From assembly GCF_024609265.1 (NCBI RefSeq), contig NZ_JANHMP010000001.1:558001-622000 (forward strand): a stretch of DNA of 64,000 nt, written 5' to 3'. The notes beneath the pieces are model-generated. The model ran no database searches. It had not been told where the DNA came from and worked only from the letters and a program-made list of their open reading frames with translations. A program made the position numbers and the translations under genes. Origin of the DNA: Geothrix campi. GTDB taxonomy: Bacteria > Acidobacteriota > Holophagae > Holophagales > Holophagaceae. Below, piece after piece: positions 35,569 to 43,250 of the stretch (its first letter is position 1; every line of letters begins with the position of its first letter).

Positions 35569-36632
35569 TGCATCCCCTGCTGGCCAGCCGCGCGCGTCTG
35601 GGGGCCTACCTCCTCGGGTGGGTCCCCATCGCCCTGCTCCTCACCGGCATCGCGAGGAGCCAGGGCTGGAGCTGGGCCGAGGCCGGCATTCTCGCCTTGC
35701 CGCTGTGCCTGCTCGCGGCCTTCCTGTTCCTGTCCGCCTGGTTCCTCTGCCGGGCCCTGCCTCTGGGCCGGAGGGTGGAAACCCTGGGTTCCCACGGCGC
35801 GGCCTGGGGCCTGGCGGCGGTGCTCATGGGCGGTATCTGGGCGGGCCTGGCGTGGTTGCTGGCGCGGGCTCTGGCCTGGATCCCCGGCCTGGGCGGCCTG
35901 CCCAGGCGCGTGGATATCGCCCTGCCTGTGCTCACGGGCCTGGGCATCCTGCTCTACCTGGCCTCGGTGGCCCTCAGCTACCTCATGCTGGCCCAGGACC
36001 GGGCGGTGGAGGCCGAGCGCCGGGGCGCTGAACTGCAGCTGCTGGCGCAGGAATCCGAACTCAAGGCCCTGCGCGCCCAGCTGAACCCTCACTTCCTCTT
36101 CAACAGCCTGAACTCGCTCTCGGCGCTCACGGCCGTGGACCCGGCCCGGGCCCGGGAGATGTGCGTGCTGCTCTCCGATTTCCTCCGCCGCAGCCTCGGG
36201 CTGGGAGAACGGCGCCTGGTGGCGCTGCGGGAGGAGCTTGACCTGGCCCGGGCCTATCTGGCCATCGAGCAGATCCGCTTCGGCGCCCGCCTGAAGCTGG
36301 ACTGGCGTATCGATCCCGCCGCCGAGCCGGCCCTCCTCCCCACGCTGCTGCTGCAACCCTTGGTGGAGAACGCCATCAAGCACGGCATCGCCGCCCTGCC
36401 CGAGGGCGGCACCCTGGTTGTGGCCGCAGAAACCATGGAAGGCCATGTGACCCTGCGGGTGGAGAACCCGGCGGATCTGGAGGCGCCGACGCCCCAGGGC
36501 CTGGGCCTCGGGCTGCGGCAGGTCCGCCAGCGTCTGCTCGGACGCTTCGGTAACCGGGCCCGCTTTGAAGCCGGCGTGCAGAATGGCATCCATCGCGTGA
36601 CCCTGGTCTTCCCACTGGAGACGGAACCATGA
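35568..36632 (+). CDS. LytS-type sensor histidine kinase
   Basis: 354 aa from the ATG at 35568. Four membrane helices occupy about 1-145, with only short loops outside the membrane, so it probably senses within the membrane or through partner proteins. The His_kinase domain has the phospho-acceptor His175 in 'QLNPHFLFNSLNSL', typical of the LytS/YehU family. The HATPase region has the N box 'LLQPLVENAIKHGI' and G box 'GLGLGLRQVRQRL'. All catalytic motifs look intact. It overlaps the LiaF-like gene by 1 bp and the LytTR gene by 4 bp. Confidence 0.92.
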   Translation: MHPLLASRARLGAYLLGWVPIALLLTGIARSQGWSWAEAGILALPLCLLAAFLFLSAWFLCRALPLGRRVETLGSHGAAWGLAAVLMGGIWAGLAWLLARALAWIPGLGGLPRRVDIALPVLTGLGILLYLASVALSYLMLAQDRAVEAERRGAELQLLAQESELKALRAQLNPHFLFNSLNSLSALTAVDPARAREMCVLLSDFLRRSLGLGERRLVALREELDLARAYLAIEQIRFGARLKLDWRIDPAAEPALLPTLLLQPLVENAIKHGIAALPEGGTLVVAAETMEGHVTLRVENPADLEAPTPQGLGLGLRQVRQRLLGRFGNRARFEAGVQNGIHRVTLVFPLETEP

Positions 36633-37384
36633 GAGCCCTGATCATTGACGATGAGGATCTGGCCCGCGCGGTGGTGCGCGAGCACTTGGCGGCCCATCCC
36701 GAGGTGGAGGTGGTTGGGGAGTGCGCCAACGGCTTCGAGGCCCTGAAGGCCGTGGCGCAGCACCAGCCCGATCTCATCTTCCTGGACATTCAGATGCCCA
36801 AGCTGGACGGGTTCGAAGTGCTGGAGCTGCTGGAGGCCGAGGGGAAACGCCCAGCCGTGGTCTTCGTCACGGCCTACGACCAGCATGCCCTGCGGGCCTT
36901 CGAAGCCCACGCGGTGGACTACCTGCTGAAGCCCTTCTCGAAGGAACGCTTCGACGCCGCCCTGGCCAAGGCCCACGCCCTCCAAGCCGCCAAGCCCACG
37001 GTGCCACCACCGCCAGCCACGGAACTCGCCGCCGCCGCGCGGCAGGGGAAGCCGCTGGAGCGCATCGTGGTGAAGGATGGCCCCAAGGTGACGGTGATCC
37101 ACCTCGATCGCCTGGATTGGGTGCAGGCCCAGGATGATTACGTGCTGCTGCGTACCGAGGGCAGGAACCTGCTCAAACAGCAGACTCTCGCCAGCCTGGA
37201 AACCCAGCTCGATCCGAGTCGTTTCATCCGCATTCACCGCAGTTACATTCTGAACCTCGATCGCCTTGTCCGCGTCGAACAAGACTCCAAGGAGCATCGC
37301 GATGCCATCCTCCGCGACGGCACCCGCCTGCCCGTGAGCCGCGCGGGGTACCAACGACTGCGGGAACTCTGGGAGGGCGCCTGA
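36629..37384 (+). CDS. LytTR-family response regulator
   Basis: 251 aa. The receiver domain (1-115) has acidic pocket 'IIDDED', phospho-acceptor Asp53 in 'LIFLDIQMPKLDGFEVLE', 'FVTAYDQHALRAF' and the conserved Lys in 'YLLKPF'. After a Pro-rich linker the LytTR DNA-binding domain (about 148-250) contains 'LDWVQAQDDYVLLRT' and 'FIRIHRSYILNLDRL'. It is the cognate regulator of the upstream kinase. LytTR proteins usually bind paired imperfect direct repeats; none is obvious in the 90 bp ahead of the operon. Confidence 0.93.
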   Translation: MRALIIDDEDLARAVVREHLAAHPEVEVVGECANGFEALKAVAQHQPDLIFLDIQMPKLDGFEVLELLEAEGKRPAVVFVTAYDQHALRAFEAHAVDYLLKPFSKERFDAALAKAHALQAAKPTVPPPPATELAAAARQGKPLERIVVKDGPKVTVIHLDRLDWVQAQDDYVLLRTEGRNLLKQQTLASLETQLDPSRFIRIHRSYILNLDRLVRVEQDSKEHRDAILRDGTRLPVSRAGYQRLRELWEGA

Positions 37385-37612
37385 TCAGATCCCGCCGTGG
37401 AGGCGGCAGGGGTGGTGATGGCAGTGCCCGCAGCGCCCTTCACAGGGCACCCCAGGGGCCAGATCCTCCTCGGGGTCGAGCAGCGTCTTCTTGTCCGACT
37501 TGGCGGCGGTCATCGGCGCGATGATCTTGGCCACGCGGATAGTACCCACCGCCGCCTTCCCGGGCTTCGGGCTCGGGGTCCTCTTGCGGGAGGGGGCGGC
37601 GGGAGGCGTCAT
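37385..37612 (-). CDS. Small Lys/Pro-rich protein with Cys/His-rich C-terminus
   Basis: 75 aa. The first half is basic and Pro/Ala-rich ('MTPPAAPSRKRTPSPKPGK'). The end is 'CEGRCGHCHHHPCRLHGG', with four Cys and five His in 18 residues, suggesting a metal-binding knuckle. It starts 7 bp after the SCP2 gene stop on the same strand and ends flush against the convergent LytTR stop. I recognise no family. Low complexity lowers certainty that it is a gene, but the clustered Cys/His would be unusual for chance sequence. Confidence 0.5.
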   Translation of the reverse strand: MTPPAAPSRKRTPSPKPGKAAVGTIRVAKIIAPMTAAKSDKKTLLDPEEDLAPGVPCEGRCGHCHHHPCRLHGGI

Positions 37613-37619
37613 GGCACGC

Positions 37620-38834
37620 TCAAGCCTCGGGACGCTTGAAGCTCTTCGCGACCTTCTGCATGAGCAGCGGGTCGCCCTCGATCTGGATCTTGCCGGTCAT
37701 GAAGGCCTCCTGGGCATTCAGCGTTCCGGTACTCATGGCAATGAAGTCGTCGGCCTTGGCTTTCAGGAGCGTATCACAGGGTTTCATGAGGCGGGGGAAG
37801 ACCAGGCAGGCACCATTCCTGATGAACAGCGTGTAGCCGAGATCATCAATCTGGTAACCCACGGCCGCTTCAAGATCTCCGGCTTTTTCGGCGTTGAAAC
37901 GCTCAGGCATGGATTCCAGCAGCCCCTGGGCCGGGTTCACGTCCGCGTCGAAGTGGGCCGTGTAGGCAGCCACCTGGCTCATGTCGCCCTTCACCGTGAT
38001 GGCGCCGCCCAGCAGGGCTGCCACCAGGTTCAGCTTGCCCGCGTTGAGGGCCGCGAAGTCTGCATCGGAGATGCCCAGGGCGGCCCCGCCCTCCACTTCC
38101 CCAGGTCGCACAGAGAGGCCCTCGGGGCTGAAGTCCAGGCGGTAGGGAACGCCGTCCACCTTCACCTCCAGCGTGCCGCTGGCACCGCCTTTGTAGCGCT
38201 TCCTCAGGGTGGCCAGGGCCTTGCCGCCCGGGGTGTCGGGGAAGCTGATTTCAGGCTCGGCGGACCAGGTCTTCCAGACCTTGCGGAGGAGACTCATGTC
38301 ACCTGTGTAGCGAATCTGACCGCCCAGCAGCGCCGGCCCGGGGTCGGAAATGCCACAGACCAGCCCGCGCAGCGCGGCTTCGTCGCCGGCCACCTCCGCG
38401 CCTTCGCCCCAGCTCTCCGCTCCCACGGTCACCTTGATCCCGGCTCCGGCCAGCGCGAGGCGGGCAGGCATCAGATCCTTCAGGGCCTTTACCGGACCGC
38501 CCTGCTTCTGCGGTTTCTTGAAGAACTTGGGGAATTTCTGGAGCAGGCCGAGGTCCCCGGTGCCCTTGAGCTTGCCGGTCATGAAGGCCTGCATTGGGTC
38601 GAGCTTGCCCTCGTTCAGGGCGATCCAGTCCTCAGCGCCGATCACCACCACCGAGGTGGCGTCGGGCTTGGCTTCCCGCTTCATGGAGAAGACCCCATTC
38701 TCGATCAGGCAGGTGTAGTCCCCGCCGCCCTCGCCCGTCACCTGGTAGTAGACGGAGACCGTGAGCCCTTGGGCCTTCTCAGGCAGGAAGAGTTCGGGCA
38801 TGAGCGAGAAGATGCCGTCCACCGTCAAAGCCAT
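37620..38834 (-). CDS. Multi-domain SCP2 (sterol carrier)-like protein
   Basis: 404 aa from the ATG at 38834, preceded by GAGGTGA. SCP2-like units recur: 'AEDWIALNEGKLDPMQAFM' with 'GKLKGTGDLGLLQKF' (about 1-105), 'LLGGQIRYTGDMSLLRKVW' (about 115-215), 'SDADFAALNAGKLNLVAAL' with 'GGAITVKGDMSQ' (about 220-310), and 'KADDFIAMSTGTLNAQEAF' with 'GKIQIEGDPLLMQKV' (about 315-404). SCP2 folds bind lipids or acyl-CoA in a hydrophobic tunnel. Four in tandem is unusual. No signal peptide, so it is cytoplasmic. Ligand unknown. Confidence 0.85.
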   Translation of the reverse strand: MALTVDGIFSLMPELFLPEKAQGLTVSVYYQVTGEGGGDYTCLIENGVFSMKREAKPDATSVVVIGAEDWIALNEGKLDPMQAFMTGKLKGTGDLGLLQKFPKFFKKPQKQGGPVKALKDLMPARLALAGAGIKVTVGAESWGEGAEVAGDEAALRGLVCGISDPGPALLGGQIRYTGDMSLLRKVWKTWSAEPEISFPDTPGGKALATLRKRYKGGASGTLEVKVDGVPYRLDFSPEGLSVRPGEVEGGAALGISDADFAALNAGKLNLVAALLGGAITVKGDMSQVAAYTAHFDADVNPAQGLLESMPERFNAEKAGDLEAAVGYQIDDLGYTLFIRNGACLVFPRLMKPCDTLLKAKADDFIAMSTGTLNAQEAFMTGKIQIEGDPLLMQKVAKSFKRPEA

Positions 38835-38927
38835 TTGATCACCTCGGAATGTGGGATCGAGCATGGCCGGGGCCTCGGACTTCACGCAACGGTTACCAGA
38901 GGTCAAGCTCCCTCATGCCTTTTTCAT

Positions 38928-38961
38928 GACGAAGAAGGGGCCGGCTGGCCCCTTCTTCGTC
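38928..38961 (-). terminator. Hairpin downstream of the BlaR1-like gene
   Basis: A 15-bp perfect stem, GACGAAGAAGGGGCC/GGCCCCTTCTTCGTC, with a 4-nt loop starts 13 bp past the minus-strand stop at 38975. There is no T-run on the minus strand, but the stem is very stable and well placed. Confidence 0.65.
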
Positions 38962-38974
38962 GGATCGGGAAGCC

Positions 38975-40291
38975 TCATCTCAGCCGGAATGGCATGGTGA
39001 ACTTGAATCTGGCGGACACGGGTTTTCCTTTGACATTGGCGGGTTCGAACTCCCAGGCCCTGGCATAACCCACCGCGCAGGTGTGGAGTTCTGGGGGGCC
39101 CGAGATGGCCTTGGCATCCGTCACCTTGCCTTCGGTGTCGATGACCAGGACCACCACCACAGTGCCCTGAATGCGAGCGGCCTTGGCCTCCGGAGGGTAA
39201 GCGGGCGCCTCAGGTTGATGCTTGACGCGGATCTGCTTGAAGTCCACGTCCACGGGGTCCGCTGCCGCGGGTGCAGGCTTGGGGGCGTCGGTGGCCGCGA
39301 GTGTCGTGATGCCGAGAACCACCGCCAGCAGGAGGGCTGGAATGAGGGCGGCCAGGGGCGCGGCTGGAGCATGGGTGGCATGCGGGCGCAACAGTCGTTG
39401 AATGCGGGACATGAGGTGGCCTCCACTGGCCGCGGGGGCCAGATCGGGAATCAGGTTCGGTTGAGAGCGGAGTTCCTCCAGCCCGACGAGGGCGGAGGCG
39501 TAGAGGATCGGGTCGCCGCAGGCATTCACGGCCGCATCATCGCAGCAGTGCTCGCGTTCCTGGCGGATGCGCCGGGAGAGCCACCAGACGGCGGGGTGGT
39601 AGAACAACAACGCTTCCGCGAAGGTCTGGAGGACATTCGCAAGGAAGTCCCCACGGCGGACATGGGCCAGTTCGTGGGCCAGCAGGGCTTCCAAAGCCTC
39701 AGGGGTCAGGGCCAGGAAGGCCGCGGCCGGGACCAGCACCACGGGCTTCAGCCAGCCCAGCACCACGAGGGAATCCACCTGGTCGGACAACCCCAGGCGG
39801 ACGGGTGCTTGCACTCGGCTGCGGATTCGCAGGAATTCGAACCGTGTCAGCCATTCGGTTGGCGGCGGCTGGAGGCTTCCCAGGCAGGGCCCATAGAGCC
39901 AGACCATGGATCGCCCCACCTGCATGAGCCGCAGGCTGAAACCCAGGATCCAGGCCAGGAACAGCCAGGGGATCCAGAGGCCGAGCTCCCCACGAAGCCG
40001 GACCATCCAGCCCACAGGGCCCTGTCCTTCACCGATGGGAACGATGGCCAAGGTTCCAGACACAGGCAGCGGATCGCCGCCGGTCGAGATCCAGGCCAGC
40101 GTGCCCGCGAAGGCGAACAGCAACAGGCCCAGGGTTCCCGCCGCGATGGCGTAGCGAAGTTCTGCGGAACGACGCCGCGTCCACCAGAGCGCCACCGCCG
40201 CCAGCAAGGTCAGCAGCACGCCCTGCCAGAGGCTGTGGAGCAGGGCCCAGCCAATGGCCTGCAACAAGGGGAAGGATGCGAGGTCGATCAT
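38975..40291 (-). CDS. BlaR1/MecR1-like M56 peptidase fused to a TonB C-terminal domain
   Basis: 438 aa. Membrane helices flank a gluzincin domain with zinc motif H206-E207-x-x-H210 in 'ALLAHELAHVRRGDF' and the third ligand Glu247 in 'RQEREHCCDD'. After a further helix ('LAALIPALLLAVVLGITTLA') the periplasmic C-terminus, about 345-438, is a TonB-like energy-transduction domain ('PEAPAYPPEAKAARIQGTV', 'AWEFEPANVKGKPVSARF'). No penicillin-binding sensor domain is present, so the signal is unlikely to be beta-lactam acylation. It should cleave or release the BlaI-like repressor encoded upstream (4-bp overlap). Confidence 0.9.
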   Translation of the reverse strand: MIDLASFPLLQAIGWALLHSLWQGVLLTLLAAVALWWTRRRSAELRYAIAAGTLGLLLFAFAGTLAWISTGGDPLPVSGTLAIVPIGEGQGPVGWMVRLRGELGLWIPWLFLAWILGFSLRLMQVGRSMVWLYGPCLGSLQPPPTEWLTRFEFLRIRSRVQAPVRLGLSDQVDSLVVLGWLKPVVLVPAAAFLALTPEALEALLAHELAHVRRGDFLANVLQTFAEALLFYHPAVWWLSRRIRQEREHCCDDAAVNACGDPILYASALVGLEELRSQPNLIPDLAPAASGGHLMSRIQRLLRPHATHAPAAPLAALIPALLLAVVLGITTLAATDAPKPAPAAADPVDVDFKQIRVKHQPEAPAYPPEAKAARIQGTVVVVLVIDTEGKVTDAKAISGPPELHTCAVGYARAWEFEPANVKGKPVSARFKFTMPFRLR

Positions 40292-40674
40292 CGAGTCCTC
40301 TCCTTCACTTCCTTCAGCAGCTTGCGGATGTCCTCCAGTTCCTCGGCCGAGGCGGGCTCGGCTTCGAGGGCTTGGAGCACGAGTTCCCGGCGGCTGCCCG
40401 CGAAGGCCTTGTGCAGGAGCTCCTTCAGCAGGCAGCGTTGGGTTTCGGCCTCCCCCTGGAGGGGCCGGTAGGTGTGGGAGCGCGCGCGTTCGTCCCGGGC
40501 CACCAGGCCCTTCTCCACCATGATCTGCATGAGCTTCAGCACGGTGGTGTAGCCCATGTCCCGGTCTTTCGACAGTTCGGTGTGCACATCCCGAACCGTC
40601 GAGGGGCCCCGCGACCAGAGGACCCGCAGGATGGCGAGCTCGCCATCGGACGGGCGGATGGGCACGGTGGACAT
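40288..40674 (-). CDS. BlaI/MecI-family transcriptional repressor
   Basis: 128 aa winged-helix repressor. 'SDGELAILRVLWSRGPSTV' and 'MGYTTVLKLMQIMVEKGLV' are the BlaI helix-turn-helix signatures, and the C-terminal part is the dimerisation helix region ending 'LEDIRKLLKEVKERTR'. The ATG at 40674 follows two palindromic operators and a strong promoter, so it should repress its own operon with the M56 peptidase gene that follows. Confidence 0.93.
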   Translation of the reverse strand: MSTVPIRPSDGELAILRVLWSRGPSTVRDVHTELSKDRDMGYTTVLKLMQIMVEKGLVARDERARSHTYRPLQGEAETQRCLLKELLHKAFAGSRRELVLQALEAEPASAEELEDIRKLLKEVKERTR

Positions 40675-40698
40675 GGAGCCTCCAGGGGGTCTGGAGAT

Positions 40699-40727
40699 AA
40701 CATACGAATCGATTCGTAAGTTGTCAA
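40699..40727 (-). promoter_or_regulatory. Promoter of the blaI-blaR1-like operon
   Basis: On the minus strand TTGACA (40727-40722, perfect) and TATGTT (40704-40699, 4 of 6) are separated by exactly 17 bp, about 25 bp upstream of the ATG. The first operator fills the spacer. Confidence 0.8.
40703..40718. promoter_or_regulatory. BlaI-type operator 1
   Basis: TACGAATCGATTCGTA is a perfect 16-bp palindrome lying between the -35 and -10 elements of the blaI-like promoter. Confidence 0.85.
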
Positions 40728-40741
40728 CGAATTGGTTCGTA
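40726..40741. promoter_or_regulatory. BlaI-type operator 2
   Basis: AACGAATTGGTTCGTA is an imperfect copy of operator 1 (ACGAA...TTCGT arms kept). Its centre lies 23 bp from that of operator 1, about two helical turns, so two dimers could bind one face. It overlaps the -35 element. Confidence 0.75.
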
Positions 40742-40751
40742 CTTTTTGGGA

Positions 40752-41693
40752 TCACAGGCCCAGCTGATCCATCCGTGCTTTGAGGCGCCCTTCGGAGAAC
40801 AGAAGGTCGTCGGGATCCTTGGCCTTTTCGCGCCAGGCCTTCACAAATCCCTGCTGCCCCCGTTCGGCCGCCACGGCTTCGGCCAGGGCTTCGCCACCCG
40901 GCAGATTCCTGGGCATCAGGGCGTAGGCGGCATCCTTGAAGGCCTCGGCCGGATCGATCCAGCGCCAGCCCTTGGCACGAAAGAAGTCGATGACATCGCC
41001 CAGGAACAGCGCGTTGAGCAGGCGGCTGTGCATGAGGATCACATGGGGAATCTCCCGGCCGAAGACCTCGCGGCTCCAGGTGTCGTAGAAGCGGGCGCAG
41101 GCCCAGAGATGCTTCAGGTAGAGGTCACGGTACGGCGCCAGGTCGGCACTCGGCTCTTTCTCCAACCGCTGCCGCAACCGCTCGTCCAGCATGTAGTCGG
41201 CGGTATCGATGCTCACATGGCCGATGCCGTAGCCGTGGACCTTCAGGAAGGCGTAGAAGCCATCCCGCTTGGCCACCGTGTTTCCGGCCCGCAGGAAGGG
41301 ATAGCGGTAGAGGTGGGTGAAACCTGGCAGGTCCCGGAGCACGGCTTCGCCGCTCAGCAGGTCTTCCTCGTAGGCCTTCAGCGTCACGTCGTCCTGGTTG
41401 AGGTCCCAGTGGCTGTAGCTGTGGTTGGCGAGGAGATGCCCGGCCTCGCCCCAGGTACGCAGGATGGCCTTGCCCTCGGGGGTGTCGCCGCCGTTCACGC
41501 CGTTGGCGAAGAGGATGGCCCGGACCTTGCGGTCTTTCAGGGTCGCCAGCATCACCCGGTGCTGGGCCGGGGCCTCCAGGCGGGGCGAGGGCCGCAGAAA
41601 GGGCGCATCATCCAGGCTCAAGGCCACTCTCTGCGCCGCCAGCGAACAGGCGAGGGGCATGGCGAGCAGCAGGCAAAGGACACGTTGGCGCAC
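40752..41693 (-). CDS. Secreted polysaccharide deacetylase (NodB domain)
   Basis: 313 aa with a signal peptide of about 20 residues. The CE4/NodB domain has catalytic/metal Asp28-Asp29 in 'ALSLDDAPFL' and the metal His pair H91/H95 in 'LLANHSYSHWDL', then 'FTHLYRYPFLRAGN' (motif 3). The C-terminal 'HVILMHSRLLNALFLGDVI' carries the late His motif. The substrate could be peptidoglycan, chitin-like oligomers or an exopolysaccharide; the sequence does not say. It lies behind the BlaI cluster in the same direction but upstream of its promoter, and is divergent from the Ppx/GppA gene across 53 bp. Confidence 0.88.
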   Translation of the reverse strand: MRQRVLCLLLAMPLACSLAAQRVALSLDDAPFLRPSPRLEAPAQHRVMLATLKDRKVRAILFANGVNGGDTPEGKAILRTWGEAGHLLANHSYSHWDLNQDDVTLKAYEEDLLSGEAVLRDLPGFTHLYRYPFLRAGNTVAKRDGFYAFLKVHGYGIGHVSIDTADYMLDERLRQRLEKEPSADLAPYRDLYLKHLWACARFYDTWSREVFGREIPHVILMHSRLLNALFLGDVIDFFRAKGWRWIDPAEAFKDAAYALMPRNLPGGEALAEAVAAERGQQGFVKAWREKAKDPDDLLFSEGRLKARMDQLGL

Positions 41694-41746
41694 GGGACCC
41701 CCAAGAATCTTTTCGCCGGGATGGCGGCACTGGCCACAATCGTCCC

Positions 41747-43243
41747 ATGCGGATCGCGGCCGTGGACGTTGGATCGAACTCCATCCACCTGGTGGTGGTG
41801 GAGGCGGATCCCATGGGCGGGCAGCAGGTCCTGGCCCGGGAGAAGGCCATGGTGCGTCTGGCCCGCGGCGAAGCGAACTCCGGCGAGATCGGTCCCGAGG
41901 CCTTCCAGGCCGGTCTCGAGGCCCTGGCCCAGATGGCGAAAGTCATCCAGAGCTTCGAGTGCGAAACCGTCATGGCCTGTGGCACGGCGGCCCTCCGCGA
42001 CGCGAAGAACGCCCAGGCCTTCGTCATGGAGGCCGAGACGCTGGGCATCCCCATCCAGGTGATCTCGGGCGAAGAGGAGGCCCGGCTCATCCACCAGGCC
42101 GTCTCCCACGCCATCCCCTTCCCCCCGGAGCCCGTCACCCTAGTGGACATCGGCGGGGGCAGCACCGAGCTGACCTGGGTGCAAGCCGGCCGCGTATCCG
42201 CCAGCATCTCCCTGCCCTGGGGACTTCAGCGCCTGGCGGACGCCGCCCAGACCTCGAACCCGCCCTCGGCCCATGACCTCAAGAGCCTGCGGAAGATGAT
42301 CCGCCGCATCCTGAAGAAGGCCCGCAGGGACCTGCCCACGGAGCTGCCCGAGCCCACGCTCCTCCTGGGCACCTCGGGCACGCTGGAGGATCTGGCGAGG
42401 GGTTCGGACGACGGCCGGGGCTTCACGGCTGAGCAACTCCGGGCCTACACCCTGAAACTCTGGCGGACGGACGCGCAGCAGCGCACCGAGCGCCTGGGCG
42501 TGGATCCCAAGCGCGCCGAGGTGCTGCATGTGGGTGCCATCTGGGCCCTGTCCCTGATGGAATGGCTGGGCACCCCGCCCCTCCGCCACCTCCCCGTGGG
42601 TTTGCGCGAGGGGATGATCTGGGAGGCCCTCAAGCACGGGGGCGCCTCCATCCCGCCCCTGGCGGACCGCCGTCGGGCTTCCATCGAGCAGCTGGCGGCA
42701 CGCCTGGATCCCGACCCCGGCCACAGCCGTCACGTGGCCCGGCTGGCGGACCAGCTCTTCCTGGCCCTCCAGCCCCACTTCGAACTGGGCGATACCGAAC
42801 GCCAGTGGCTGGCCTTCGCGGCGCGGGTGCACGACATCGGGTTCTCAGTCTCTGAGAAGGATCACCACAAACATGGGGAGTACCTGGTGCGCAACGCCAC
42901 CCTGCCTGGCTTCTGGCCCGAGGAGGTGGACGTGCTGGCGCAGGTGGTGCGGTTCCACCGCGGCAAGCCGCCCCATCACGCCAAGCATGAGGCCTTCAGG
43001 GCTCTGGCACCCTGGCACCGCCAGGTGGTCCGCAAACTGGCGGCCCTGGTGCGGGGGGCAGATGCCCTGGACCGCCGCCGCCGCCAGGCCGTTCGGGACC
43101 TGTCGGTGGAGATCGATGAGGAGACGCTGCGAGTGCGCCTGGAGGCCTCCGGCGACGTGGAACCGGAGATGGACGCATTCCGTGAGAAGGCTGCGCTTCT
43201 GGGTACGCTGCTGGACCGCAGGATCGAAGTCACCGTAGTCTGA
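41747..43243 (+). CDS. Ppx/GppA phosphatase with C-terminal HD domain
   Basis: 498 aa. The N-terminal ASKHA-fold domain has 'AAVDVGSNSIHLVVVEA' (phosphate 1), 'ACGTAALRDAKNAQAF', 'VISGEEEARLIHQAV' and 'LVDIGGGSTEL' (phosphate 2). The C-terminal half has an HD domain with 'HSRHVARLADQLF', 'ARVHDIGFSVSEKDHHKHG' and 'VVRFHRGKPPHH'. The combination is that of exopolyphosphatase/guanosine pentaphosphate phosphohydrolase, acting on polyphosphate and/or pppGpp. Family-typical length. It is 7 bp upstream of the LeuA-like gene, so the two are probably co-transcribed. Confidence 0.92.
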   Translation: MRIAAVDVGSNSIHLVVVEADPMGGQQVLAREKAMVRLARGEANSGEIGPEAFQAGLEALAQMAKVIQSFECETVMACGTAALRDAKNAQAFVMEAETLGIPIQVISGEEEARLIHQAVSHAIPFPPEPVTLVDIGGGSTELTWVQAGRVSASISLPWGLQRLADAAQTSNPPSAHDLKSLRKMIRRILKKARRDLPTELPEPTLLLGTSGTLEDLARGSDDGRGFTAEQLRAYTLKLWRTDAQQRTERLGVDPKRAEVLHVGAIWALSLMEWLGTPPLRHLPVGLREGMIWEALKHGGASIPPLADRRRASIEQLAARLDPDPGHSRHVARLADQLFLALQPHFELGDTERQWLAFAARVHDIGFSVSEKDHHKHGEYLVRNATLPGFWPEEVDVLAQVVRFHRGKPPHHAKHEAFRALAPWHRQVVRKLAALVRGADALDRRRRQAVRDLSVEIDEETLRVRLEASGDVEPEMDAFREKAALLGTLLDRRIEVTVV

Positions 43244-43250
43244 TCTCTCC

